Assembly: GCA_027494055.1 (NCBI GenBank)
Contig: JAOSJO010000026.1
Location: 191,094-255,093, forward strand
From: Anaerolineae bacterium
GTDB lineage: Bacteria; Chloroflexota; Anaerolineae; Aggregatilineales; JAFGMM01
DNA: 64,000 nucleotides
Direction: 5' to 3'
Below are positions 48,468 to 58,290 of the stretch, piece after piece. The position numbers and the translations under genes are program-made. A model generated the notes under the pieces. It saw nothing but the letters and a program-made list of their open reading frames with translations. It was not told the DNA's origin and did no database searches. The first letter of the stretch is position 1. Each line of letters starts with the position of its first letter.

Positions 48468-50809
48468 TCACTGTGAAGTGTGCATAACGCGCTCTAGCGT
48501 CACAGCGTCCTGGCCCGCGTCGGTGCGCAGCCGCGCCTGGTCCCCTGCGAGGCGGTACAGGCCGGCGCGCAGTTGCCAGCCGTCCGGCAGGGGGGCGGGC
48601 GCACTCAACCGGTGCGCCTGCACGATCACGTCGCCGGCGCGCCACGCCTCCACCGGCGCGCCCAGGCCGTCGGCGGTCGCCAGAGTGAAGCCGTCGGGCG
48701 CGGTCAGGTGCAGGAAGATCGACAGCGGCTCCAGCGGCTCCGGCGGCGCTTCGACGCGCCAGACGGTGTAGACGGCTGTCACGCTCCCCGGCGCGATGTC
48801 CGCCGCGCCGCTGGAGCCGAGCAGGGTCGCGACCCCGCCGAAGGTCGCCTCCGGCGCGCCGGCGTCGCGCCATGCGCCGGCGTGCGACGCGGCGTCGTCG
48901 AGCCGGTAGAGGTACAGCGCGTATGCCGGGTCCGGCAGGTGCGGCTCGGTATACTGGAGCGTCGCGCCGGCCCGCTCCAGCAGGGCGCGCGCGGCCTCTG
49001 CCTGCGCGCCGCGCAACAGGTACCACGTCGGGCCGGGGTCGGTGGGCAGGAGCAGGCTGTGCGTGCAGTCGAACACCGCCACCCGCGCCGCGCGGTCGCC
49101 GAACCAGGCGCGCGCCGTCTCGGGATCGAGCGCCGGTGTGGGGTCCGCGCAGACCGCGACCGTGCCGCGCTCGGCGGGCACGTGGTAGAGGTTGAAGCTG
49201 TAGGCGACGCGCGTCCGGCTCGCGGCGGCGGAAGAAATCGAAGGCGTCGGGGTTCTGGGGCACCGTGGTGCCGGTCAGGTTGCTGACGCTGATGGCGTAC
49301 CAGCCCGGCTCCGGGATCAGCGGGCGCCAGCCCGGCGCGGGCTTGGGCGGCAGGTCGATCTCTTCGATGCCGTAGTAGGCGGCCTTCGACGTGCCGAGGT
49401 AGCTCAGGTGCAGCGGGTTGAGTCCCTCGGCGCGCACCACGTCGGCGAGACGGATGAGGTCCTGGCCCCAATCGAGGTTGGAGTCGACAAGGAGATTGGC
49501 GCCGTTTCCCGGCCCGCCGGCAAGCTCGTTGAAGTACGATAGGTGGTGGGGGTAGATGCTGAGGGCGCTCAGCGCGAGCCAGCCGAAGCCGGCGACCGCC
49601 ACGCGCGGGAGGAGCGCGCGCCACCGTCCGGACCGGGCGCGCCACGCCCACGCGACCGCCAGCCCCACCAGCACGTACAGGTGCGGCAGAATCGGCAGCA
49701 GGTGGCGGTAGCCGATGTTGAGGGACGAGATCAGCGTCGCGGCGAAGTAGACCGCCGGCGGGGCGACGAGCAACAGGTCGCGGCGGCGCGTCGCGCGGGT
49801 CCTCGCCCACACTGCCACACCAACGGCGGCCCCAATCAGCAGCGGGATCGGCGTCTTGACGAGCAGCGCGAACGGGAAGTAGTACCACCAGCCGGCGTGC
49901 GAGATCTCGCCGAGCAGGTAGAAGGATTTCTCGCTCAGCAAGGTGGCCTGCCAGAGCGCCTCCTCCCAGTAGCTCGCCATCGGCACGGAGACGCCCAGGC
50001 CGAACGCGGTGGTCGGGCGCAGCTCGAAGCCGTAGACGGCCCACGCCGTCAGCGCGGCGAGCGCCAGCGCCGGGGCCAGCCAGCGCCAGGCGCGGCGGCG
50101 GTCGATAGGCATGAGGAGCACGGTCACGACCAGCACGGGAACCCACAGCGCCGCCGTGAATTTGCTGACCAGCGCAAGGCCCAGGGTCACGCCGGCGGCG
50201 ATGACCCAGCCCGCGCGCGGGTTCCGCGCCATGCGCCACCAGGCGTACACGGCGGCGAACGTGAGCGCGGTCACGCCCAGGTCGGTGGTGGCGAGACGGC
50301 TGTGCGCGGCCATGTTGGGGTCGAGCACGAAGGCGAGCACCGCCGCCAGCCCCGCCGCCGGACCGGCGACCTCCCGCGCGAACCGGAAGACGAGCAACCC
50401 CAGGCCCGCCGCCAGCAGGATGACCGGCAGCCGGCCCAGATGGATGATCCTATCCACGTCGTTGCCGCGCTTCCAGAGAAACTCGTCGCTGAAGGCGATC
50501 CAGTCCGGGTTCTGCCAGGAGGGCGAGGTCGAGCGGTAGCACAACGTCATCGCGCGCCGCCAGTGGCAGCGCCTCCAGCATGTTGATGAACGGCGGGTGG
50601 CCGGTATAGAGGCGCAGGTCGCCGGTGCGCAGGTAGGTGAGGCCGCGCGCGATGTGCGCCTGCTCGTCCACCGTGGGCGAGTCGGTCGGTGCGGTGATGA
50701 TCTGCATGCCCACAAAGAGGGCGACGCAGACCAAAGCGAGGAGAGTGCTGACGGCCGGCAGGGGCGCAAGGCGCTGCGCCCCTGCGCGGTCGCTGTGCCT
50801 AAGGCGCAT
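48468..50809 (-). CDS. GT39-type (PMT/ArnT-like) membrane glycosyltransferase with external C-terminal domain (two frameshifts)
   Basis: About 780 residues after repair. The first external loop carries SPTVDEQAHIARGLTYLRTGDLRLYTGHPPFINMLEALPL, the Asp-Glu motif of GT39 enzymes, followed by about ten helices (DPNMAAHSRLATTDLGVTALTF, IPLLIGAAVGVAVW). The C-terminal ~300 residues are soluble, beginning FNELAGGPGNGANLLVDSNLDWGQDLIRLADV and ending in a beta module related to those of the DUF2142 proteins. Frames change near 50525 and 49215. It lies 5 bp after the ArsR-type gene and is therefore in its operon. Confidence 0.82.
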
Positions 50810-50814
50810 TCAGG

Positions 50815-51390
50815 TCACGCTTCTTCGGGTTCGTACCAGTACATCCCGCCGCCGCCTTCGCGCTGCATCAGGCGCGTGTCCACCAGGTCTCGACGGATGC
50901 CGGCGGTGTCATCGTGGAAACGCTTGATAATGTCGTTCACCTCGCGCTCCGTATACCGGCGGCCCGGCGTGAAAGCCTCGCGGATGTGGCGCAGGACAAC
51001 CATCCGTTTCTTGTACTGCGCCGGGATGCTCTTAAGCCGGCCATCGTCCCCGGTGAAGTTGGCGATGACCTTGCTCTCGTAGCTGTCCACGCCGGCGCTG
51101 ATGGCCGGGAGCGTGGCCTCTGAGAACAGGCGTTGCGCCATCCTCTGCAGCGCGTCGCGGTCGAGCGTATAGTATCGATAGTAACTCTCCGTGCGCACCG
51201 AGACCAACCCCGCCTCGCTCAGCCGGTACAGGTGATGCGACACGGTAGAAGGTTGCAGATTCAGCCGGGTGGCGAGGTCCTCTACCGAGTGCTCGCGCTC
51301 GGCCAGCAGGCCGACGATGCGCAGCCGGTTCTCGTCTGCGAGCGCCTTGAGGAAGGTCAGCGCTTCGTCAAATACCGTTGTCTCGTCCAT
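50815..51390 (-). CDS. ArsR-type winged-helix regulator with C-terminal DUF2087 domain
   Basis: 191 residues. N-terminal ArsR winged helix (FLKALADENRLRIVGLLAEREHSVEDLATRLNLQPSTVSHHLYRLSEAGLV) has no Cys metal site, so it is not an arsenic sensor. The DUF2087 domain (about 115-185, IPAQYKKRMVVLRHIREAFTPGRRYTEREVNDIIKRFHDDTAGIRRDLV) is common in single regulators that sense unknown signals. I choose the ATG at 51390, which has GGAG upstream. An inverted repeat 12-39 bp further upstream is its probable operator. It leads the glycan gene run. Confidence 0.88.
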   Translation of the reverse strand: MDETTVFDEALTFLKALADENRLRIVGLLAEREHSVEDLATRLNLQPSTVSHHLYRLSEAGLVSVRTESYYRYYTLDRDALQRMAQRLFSEATLPAISAGVDSYESKVIANFTGDDGRLKSIPAQYKKRMVVLRHIREAFTPGRRYTEREVNDIIKRFHDDTAGIRRDLVDTRLMQREGGGGMYWYEPEEA

Positions 51391-51401
51391 GCCCATCTCC
51401 T

Positions 51402-51429
51402 TCGATAGAAATCGAAATAATTCTATCGA
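51402..51429. promoter_or_regulatory. Inverted-repeat operator candidate for the ArsR-DUF2087 gene
   Basis: tcgatagaa and ttctatcga are perfect 9-bp complements separated by 10 nt, immediately before the regulator's start. The half-site continues with atcgac/atcga repeats to about 51436, as in many ArsR autoregulated promoters. Confidence 0.65.
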
Positions 51430-51478
51430 CATCGAATAGGTTTGTCAAGCCCCAGATTCCGCAGGAGGCGCTGTTGGC

Positions 51479-51510
51479 AGCTCCCAGGGCGCTTCAAGCC
51501 CCTGGGAGCT
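51479..51510. repeat. Palindromic intergenic repeat (agctcccaggg type), copy 2
   Basis: agctcccaggg / cccctgggagct with cgcttcaagc in the loop; near copy of 28249-28282. Confidence 0.7.
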
Positions 51511-51606
51511 ATAGGGGGCGTCTCACATTGTGAGCCGGTATTGGTCCGGCGCGGCCATCGGGGATAGTATTGTGCGCGTGACCGTTTCCTCAGGGGAGGC
51601 TACTTC

Positions 51607-52166
51607 ATGATGAGCAAACAACGGAGGTCTATCCGGTTGAGGTGGCGGGCCTGAAGCGCGACTTGCGTCTCTTCGAGGTCGCGCCCGGCGTGCGCATCGC
51701 GATTCTGAACATTCTCGGCGATACCGAGCTGACGCAGGCGGCGGCGCGCGCGCTCGCTGAACGGCTGGCCCCGCTCAACCTCGACGTGCTGGTGACGGCG
51801 GAAGCCAAGAGCATCCCGCTGATTTACGCGCTCGCGGTTGAGACCAGGCTGCCCTACGTCGTGCTGCGCAAGGCGTATAAGCCGTACATGGGCGACGCGC
51901 TTGAGGCGGAAACGCTCAGCATCACGACGGGCGCGTCACAGACGCTCTACCTCGACGAGAAGGACCGCGCCCTCGTTGTCGGCAAGCGGGTCGCCCTGGT
52001 GGACGACGTCATCAGCACCGGCAGCACGCTACAGGCCATGCGGCTGATAATGAACAAGGCCGGCGCGAACGTTGTCGCGCAGGCGGCCATCTTCACCGAG
52101 GGCGACCGCGCGCAGTGGTCCGACATCATTTCCCTGGGACACCTGCCGGTGTTCACCTCACAATAG
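51607..52166 (+). CDS. Adenine phosphoribosyltransferase-like protein (one frameshift near the start)
   Basis: About 186 residues. The PRPP-binding motif is RVALVDDVISTGSTLQAM, and VLVTAEAKSIPLIYALAVETRLPYVVLRKAYKPYM matches the purine phosphoribosyltransferase fold. It would form a nucleotide from PRPP and a base; the base is not certain. The normal N-terminus TTEVYPVEVAGLKRDLRLFEV is reached only if an A is added to a three-A run near 51617, giving an ATG at 51607 with GGGAGG. Otherwise only a GTG at 51642 is available. Confidence 0.8.
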
Positions 52167-52199
52167 CGCGCCCCGGCGCGCGTGATACCTGGACGGGAC

Positions 52200-52229
52200 C
52201 GGGGGCGCGGGGGCAACGCCGCGCCCCCG
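52200..52229. terminator. Terminator between convergent genes
   Basis: Stem cgggggcgcgg / ccgcgcccccg with an 8-nt loop, then ttgtatt on the plus strand. Confidence 0.75.
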
Positions 52230-52242
52230 TTGTATTCTGGCG

Positions 52243-53301
52243 TCACCCCGATGACGCGCGCCGCGTTGCCGTAATAGACCTTTTCCAGCACGTCGTCGGG
52301 CAGGTGCAGGCCGTAAATCTGCCAGCGTCCCGTCGGCGGGGTCGGCGCGGGGCTGTAGTTGAAGTACTCGTCGTCGGTTTCAGGAAGCGATAGTAGATGC
52401 GGTAGGTGTCGAGGTCCGGCTCCGAATCCGTCCCGAACAGGATACGGTCGGCGTACTGGATGAAGAACCGGCGCGCGCTGTAGGGCTGGCGGCCCAGTTC
52501 CGCGATGCGGGCGCTGAAGTCCACATAGAAGTTCGGGCAGCGGTCCAGCAGCGCGCCCACCCATGCAAGGTCCTCCGCGTAGCAGCCGACATGCGCGCCG
52601 ATGAAGGTCGTGCCGGGGTGGCGCGCCACCAGGCGCGCCAGGTCCTCCAGGATCGCCAGGAACGCCGGATACGGCGGGCTGGGAAGTGCCAGTCTGGGTG
52701 CGCGTGCAGCTCCTCCCAGCGCTCGTTGACGGCGTCCAGCGGGTCGAAGAAGGCGACCGGGTCGGCCACGTGGATGAGCACAGGCAGGCCCAGCTCGCCC
52801 GCCGTCTGCCAGATGGGGTCGAGCCGGGCGTCGTCGATCTTCGCGACCGCGCCCTCCGGGTTCCGCACTTGGAGGCCGAACGGCTTCCAGATCTTGAGGC
52901 CGTCCGCGCCCCCACGCCGCCTGGGCGCGCAGCCGCTCCGCCGCCCACGTCGCGAAGCCGTCGCCGCGTTCGGGCCAGGCGCGCCAGTCCACGCCGCTGA
53001 AGACGCGGAACCGCGCCGGCGCGGCGGCCTTGATCCTGTCGAGGTGCGCCTGCAGGATGTCCTCGCCCCAGCCGCCGTCGAGATCGACGTACACGCGCAC
53101 GCCGGCCTCGTCGAGCCGGTCGAGCAGCGCCGCCACCGGGCGGTTGATCCAGCCGCCGCCGAACGTCTCCCCAAGGTGATTGTGTGCGTCGTAGACCGGG
53201 TAGCGCGGCTGCGTGATGTGGGTCGCCTTCGTCACGAGGTGGGGGCGCGGCCTGTAGTCGCGCAGCAGCAGGTCGTCGTCAACCTTTGTCGTGTCAGGCA
53301 T
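52243..53301 (-). CDS. Amidohydrolase, amidohydro_2 family (several frameshifts)
   Basis: About 353 residues after repair, TIM-barrel metal hydrolase. The metal ligands are the HxH-like YDAHNHLGE near the N-terminus, LIHVADPVAFFDP, FIGAHVGCYAEDL and ILFGTDSEPD. These enzymes hydrolyse or decarboxylate ring and lactone substrates; which one here is unknown. Frames change near 52910, 52680 and 52380. The ATG at 53301 has AAAGGA upstream. The stop is uncertain: RVIG ending at 52243 is likely, since a terminator hairpin follows at once. Confidence 0.78.
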   Translation of the reverse strand: MPDTTKVDDDLLLRDYRPRPHLVTKATHITQPRYPVYDAHNHLGETFGGGWINRPVAALLDRLDEAGVRVYVDLDGGWGEDILQAHLDRIKAAAPARFRVFSGVDWRAWPERGDGFATWAAERLRAQAAWGRGRPQDLEAVRPPSAEPGGRGREDRRRPARPHLADGGRAGPACAHPRGRPGRLLRPAGRRQRALGGAARAPRLALPSPPYPAFLAILEDLARLVARHPGTTFIGAHVGCYAEDLAWVGALLDRCPNFYVDFSARIAELGRQPYSARRFFIQYADRILFGTDSEPDLDTYRIYYRFLKPTTSTSTTAPRRPRRRDAGRFTACTCPTTCWKRSITATRRASSG

Positions 53302-53360
53302 GTGCGCCGTCCTTTGCATTAGAGAGCGGGAGGGAATCGCCGCCGGTTCATCCTACGCTG

Positions 53361-53472
53361 GGGCTTTCCGGTTCTTATCGACCTCACCCGCCGCCGCGCG
53401 CACCCGCGGCGGGGGGGTGAGGTAAGCATAACGCGCAAATACCCCTGTCGCTTCATGAGAACCGAAAAGCCC
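53361..53472. mobile_element. MITE-like nested inverted repeat, 112 bp
   Basis: Terminal arms gggctttccggttct (53361-53375) and agaaccgaaaagccc (53458-53472) are complementary with one mismatch. An inner stem acctcacccgccgccgcg (53381-53398) pairs with 53405-53423. No gene lies inside. This is typical of a small non-autonomous element, but a single copy is seen here. Confidence 0.5.
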
Positions 53473-53495
53473 ACCGCTACGCGATGTTTGCCTGT

Positions 53496-54796
53496 TTAGA
53501 AGCCCGGCAGGTAGTCGCGCTCGGCTTCCCACATCTCGTCGAACATCTGGTCGATCTCGTCGAGCGCGCAGACCGCCGCCGTCAGCGGGTCGAGCTTCAG
53601 CGCGTAGCGCGCCGCCTCGCGGTCGTGGTTGAGGATTGCCTCGGCCATCAGTTCGTGGAAGGCTATGTGCTGCCAGTTGAGCGCGGCCAGTTGTTCGGGC
53701 AGCGCGCCGAAGTGCGTCGGCTGGATGCCATTCCGGTCCACCAGGCACGCCACCTCGACACAGCCGCCCTGCGGCAGGTTGTCGATCAGGCCGGCGTTGA
53801 GCACGTTGCCGTAGATCACGGTGGGCCGGTGATACTCCACCGCCTCGATGATGTACGAGGCGTACTCGTGGCTGCGGTGCATCTTCATCTCGCGCGCGCC
53901 GTCGATCATCTCCTGGACGTGCTTCTCCGCCCTGGCGCGCCAGGTGGGCCACTCGTGCGCGTAGAAGCCGCTCTCGCCGAGGTAGCCCTTGCGGGCGTAT
54001 TTGGCGATCAGGTCAGGCCGCTTGCGGAAGTACGGCACGTATTCGGAGAAGTGGCCGCTGCTCTCGGTGACGAACGCGCCGAAGTGGCGCATGATCTCGA
54101 AGCGCACCGGGTCCTTCTCGTAGATTTCCGGGTCGCGCGCGCGCGCAGCAGAGGGTAGAGGTCCTCGCCGTCGCGCGAGAGTTCGACGAACCAGGCGTTG
54201 TGGTTGATGCCACCGCAGCGCCATTTCATCGTTTCGTAGGGGATGCCGAGATAGCCGGCGATCTGCTGCGAGGTCCCCTGCACAGAGTGGCACAGGCCCA
54301 CGATCTGCAAGTTGGTGGCGCGCAGGCCGGCGAGCGTGAGGAGCGACATCGGGTTGGTGTAGTTCATCACGAGGGCGTTGGGGCACAGCGCCTCGGCGTC
54401 GCGCAGGATGTCGATCCACGCGGGGCCGGTGCGCAGCGCCTTGAACACACCGCCGGGGCCGATGGTGTCGCCGATGCACTGATCGACGCCGTACTTCATG
54501 GGGATTTCGTAGTCGTACTTGACGTTTTGCAGCCCGGAGACCTCAATCGTGTTGATGATGTAGTCGCAGCCGGGCAGCACGTCGCGGCGCTCGGTCGAAG
54601 CCTCGACCGTCCAGCCGCCCTTGCCCGCCTTCTCGATGGCTTTCTGCGCGACCTTGTAGGCGCGCTCCAGGCGCGGCGCATCGATGTCAACGAGCGCGAA
54701 CGCGCCCTCGTCGAGGCCGGGGATCGCCAGCGTGTCGATCATCACCTGCAGGGCAAAGACGGTGCTGCCAGCCCCAATAATCGCGATGCGTGTCAT
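53496..54796 (-). CDS. Glycoside hydrolase family 4 (alpha-galactosidase/alpha-glucosidase type), one frameshift
   Basis: About 433 residues. NAD-binding N-terminus MTRIAIIGAGSTVFALQVM; the Mn-binding Cys of GLCHSVQGTS and His of GGINHNAWFVEL are the catalytic marks of GH4, which cleaves glycosides by an oxidation-elimination route with NAD. Also VMNYTNPMSLLTLAG. Frame changes near 54140 in an alternating gc run. ATG at 54796 with GGAGG inside the preceding bases. It is 52 bp downstream of the KbaZ-like gene boundary and probably shares its sugar pathway. Confidence 0.88.
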
Positions 54797-54848
54797 GTGA
54801 TCCTCCATGCTTCACCGGTAGGAAAGAGCAAGGCGAAAGGCAAACCCG

Positions 54849-56079
54849 CTAGGCATTGAACGCCGTCAGGGCGTCGAACAGGTTGAACTTCGTGATGTAG
54901 CGGTCAATCGCGGCGACGATGCGCTCGACCACATACTGGTGCGGGTCGGGCATGGCCGGGCGCAGGTTGGCGTACAGGCGCTCGCGCGCGGCGACCACGG
55001 GCGGCGCGGTCCAGATGTAGCGCGCGCCGGTCTGGGCGAGCCACGCGCGCCGCGCCGGCGAAAGCGCCGCGAAGTCGAGGCCGGCTTCCTCCGGCTGAAG
55101 CCACTTCTGCCACCGCCCGGAATCCACCACGGCGCGTTCCAGCTCTTCCATGAAGCGCGACGGCGTCACGCCAGGGCGGTGCTGGCACAGCGCGCGCTCC
55201 TTCTCGCACAGGTCGGCCAGCGCGAGGTACTCCTCGGCGGTGAACTCCGGGCCGACGTTCGCGCCGCCCATGCCGGAGGCGGGGTAGGCTTCGGGATTCT
55301 CCACCCAGTCGGTGTAGTGGCCTTTGACGAGCGACCCGCGCGGGGCGACGATCTTGTACAGGCGCGAGGCGGTCTCCGGGTCGAAGAACGTCGTGTGCAG
55401 GTCGGTGCCGACCTTGGCGACGATGAAGCACGGCCAGGCGTGGAGCAGGTCGCGCGCCGCGAGTTCTTCGTGCAGGCGGGCGACGAAGCGCTCGAAGCTG
55501 CCGAAATCCACCAGCCCGCCGTGCACCTCCTCCGTGCCGACCTCGTAATCCACGGGCGGCAGGCCCAGGGCGCGCGCGCGCGCTCGGCGTGGCTGATGAG
55601 GTCCACCGTGCGGTCCACCACCACGTCGATGGCGATTGTCTCCCCGGCGGGAGCGTGCGGTCTACTGTGGGGTCAACGTGCAGGAGTTTGTAACCGGCCT
55701 CCAGCGAGGCGGTCAACGAGGCTTTGACCTCCGCCGTGGTCGCCTCCAGGTCGAGCCGGTTGAGCGTGTGCACGTCTTTGAGCCACTGCCCGCCGTGGTC
55801 GAGGCAGGGGTACAGCGGGCCATCCCAGTTGTGCTTGCGCGCGTAGGCCGCCATCCTGGCGACGAAATCCTGCTGCGTCCAGCCGGTATAGCCGCCGTCG
55901 CGATCCACCTGGTTGAGCGTCGCCGCGAACAGCATCGGCGCGTTGTTCCGGGCGGCGGCTATGACGGCGGCTTCGAGCACGGCGTCCGAGTTGGGGCAGA
56001 CGGCGACCACGGTGACTTCGATGCCCTGGTCTTCACGGAGCTTGATGAGGTGGGCGATGAGGTCGCGCAAGGTGAGCAT
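54849..56079 (-). CDS. D-tagatose-1,6-bisphosphate aldolase non-catalytic subunit-like (KbaZ/GatZ family), two frameshifts
   Basis: About 410 residues. Segments match KbaZ/GatZ: AVCPNSDAVLEAAVIAAARNNAPMLFAATLNQVDRDGGYTGWT, LYPCLDHGGQWLKD, LLHVDPTVDRT, DYEVGTEEVHGG, and VGTDLHTTFF. These proteins act with, or resemble, class II aldolases of galactose/GalNAc catabolism. Frame changes occur near 55665 and within a gcgcgc run near 55575. It lies 143 bp beyond the AI-2E gene end and upstream of GH4, so it belongs to a sugar-use group with GH4 and the amidohydrolase. Confidence 0.75.
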
Positions 56080-56222
56080 TGCAAGGCATCCTTGTGCAAG
56101 AAGCGGCGAAGGAGTCCCTTGCGCGCCATTCCTATCACCGGGGCGGGGCAAGTTCAATCAGAATCCGCCGCCGATTGTCACATGCCGGGCGACCGAACGT
56201 GACTTCCCGCGCCGCCGCGCGC

Positions 56223-57660
56223 TCAGGGACGCCGCCGCCTGGGAATGCGGACGCGCGCCTCGGCAAAGGTGGGCATGGGTTCGGGCGGCTCCCTGCCGGG
56301 GAACGGGTCCGCGCCGCCGATTTTGCAGAACAGATACAGCAGGATCACCCGGATTGTGCCCATGATGGGCGCGACCAGAAACGCGCCGAGGATGCCGCCG
56401 AGGGCGGACCCGATGAACACGCCGACGATGATGACCGCCAGTGGCAGGGCAACGGCGTCGCCGAGGATTTTCGGCGCGACAACGTTCCAGATAATCTGCT
56501 GGAGAACGAGGTTCACGCCCACCACGATCAGCGCGAAGGCCACGTTGGACATCTCAGGGAACACGGTCGATCCCTGGAGCAGCGGCACCAGCGTGAGCGG
56601 AACGAGGGCGGCGAGGCCGCCGATGGTCGGAATGAGCGAGACGGCCCCGGTAAAGAACGCCAGGATTTCCGCGCCCGGCACGCCCATCAGCACGAGTTGC
56701 AGCCAGGTGAGGACGCCGATGATGACGCCGATAATGAGCTGACCACGGAAGAAGCCGTTCCAGACCCGCACGATCTCGTGCAGCAACAGCCGGTATTCGC
56801 GGTGATAGCGCCGGGGCACCCACCTGTCCAGCGCGCCTTCGGCGTTTCTCAGGTCGATCAGGATGAGGAATGAGAGAAACACCGCCATAATCAGCGTGAT
56901 GGCGAGTCCCGCGACGCTGGTGATGGCAGAGGTCACGGTGCTGGTGATGGCGCCGGCCACGTTAAGCAGCCCGTCGAGTATCTGTTGCAGGTTCACGCTC
57001 TCCAACAGCCCGCCTTCGCCGACGAGATCCTCTGCTTGCATTTCCGTGGATTCGTCGGGCGCGGCCTCGCCGGTCTCTTCCGCCGGGGGCGTAGCCTCGC
57101 CAGTTTCCTCTGCCGGAGGCGCGGCCTCGCCAGTTTCTTCCGCCGGGGGGCGCGACCTGTTCCCTGCCCAGGACAAACGGGCGCAACGGTTCGATCAGGA
57201 AATTGAAGTCCACTTCGAAGCCCAGAATGTATACGATCCCCTGGTCAGGGTATACGCCTCCAGGGCAGCGACCAGATCGGCATACGCCTGTTCCACGTTG
57301 TCCACGATGTCGTTCACCCACGTGACAAAGGTCGGGATCAGGACGAGCAGGAGGAACAGGACCGCGAGGACGAGGGCCAGGTAAAAGCAGCGCCACCGCA
57401 CCGCCGAAGGGGATCGGCGTGCGCCGCGCGATGATGCGCGCCGGCGCGTACATCAGGAACGCGAGGATGAAGGCCATGATGAGCATCTGGATGACCGGGC
57501 CGATCAACGTCAGCGCGTAGACCCCGGCCACAACCAGGAGAACAATCACGAACTGGCGCGTCCACGCGCCCCATTGGGGCTGGTACTCAGCGGCCTCGGC
57601 CGGCTCGTGGGTGGTTTCCTCCTCCCTGGCGATGTCGGCGGTCTGGGCAGGGTCGCTCAT
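56223..57660 (-). CDS. AI-2E family transporter-like permease, with a Pro-Ala-Glu repeat (three frameshifts)
   Basis: About 479 residues. It has two N-terminal helices, a soluble loop, and five to six C-terminal helices with RRYHREYRLLLHEIVRVWNGFFRGQLIIGVIIGVLTW, SLIPTIGGLAALVPL and VAPKILGDAVALPLAVIIVGVFIGSALGGILGAFLVAPI, the AI-2E (PerM/YdiK) signature. Homologues are proposed exporters of small molecules or ions. The loop has three 9-residue copies of PPAEETGEA. Frames change near 57400, 57235 and 57150 (six-G run). Confidence 0.82.
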
Positions 57661-57763
57661 GGCCTGGCTCCTTCGACGGCAACCCAAGCGCGTTAAGTTG
57701 AGTGATTATAGGCACGTGAACGGCGAAGCGCAATCGATCCGCGCCAAAGCAGCAGATGCACCA

Positions 57764-58203
57764 CTACTGACGCACGGCGTCGATGGACAGGCGATAGCGC
57801 GGGCTGGCCGAGCAGAAGGGGTAATCGCAGGGGTGTTTGCTGAGGCCCATGATGACGGGCGTGCGGTGCACGTTTTCGATCTGCGCCTGCACCGCTTCGG
57901 GGCTGTCGAGGTCTTTTTTGCCGGAAGCGCCGCTCCCAGATGTCGCCCTTCGTGCGGACGAGGGCCGCGATGAGGGGGCGTCGTCTGGCCCTGGAGGTTG
58001 CGCACGATGCTGTCTGGCTTCTGCATCCGGGGAGTCACGACGAGCTGCACTTCGTCCGGCAGCACCGAGAAAGCCAGCAGGTCGAACCAGCGATGGTCGC
58101 GCCCGTGGAAGATCACGGTCACGACGGCCTCGGCGCAGCTTGGGAGGGCGAGGTGCTGCGCTTCGCCGCCGGTCAGGATGCTCAGAAAGACAGTGTCGCC
58201 CAT
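57764..58203 (-). CDS. REP-associated (RAYT/IS200-like) transposase-type protein without HUH histidines, frameshifted
   Basis: About 146 residues after repair. The family pattern is visible: FHGRDHRWFDLLAFSVLPDEVQLVV, DSIVRNLQGQ, then KGDIWERRFRQ, VQAQIENVHRTPVIMGLSKHPCDYPFCSA. In active RAYTs the fifth segment is PNHVHLL; here it is PDEVQLV, so both metal-binding His of HUH (residues 51 and 53) are Glu and Gln. Frames change near 57950 and at six T near 57915. It may be a domesticated or dead copy. REP-like repeats occur elsewhere in the window. Confidence 0.72.
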
Positions 58204-58290
58204 GGTGGTCCCCAGGGTGTGTTTCCTGCGGTCAAGTGTGCCAGAGAGTGCGGGCGTGTGCAAGTCTCTCCGGATACGAACCGGGCCGCG

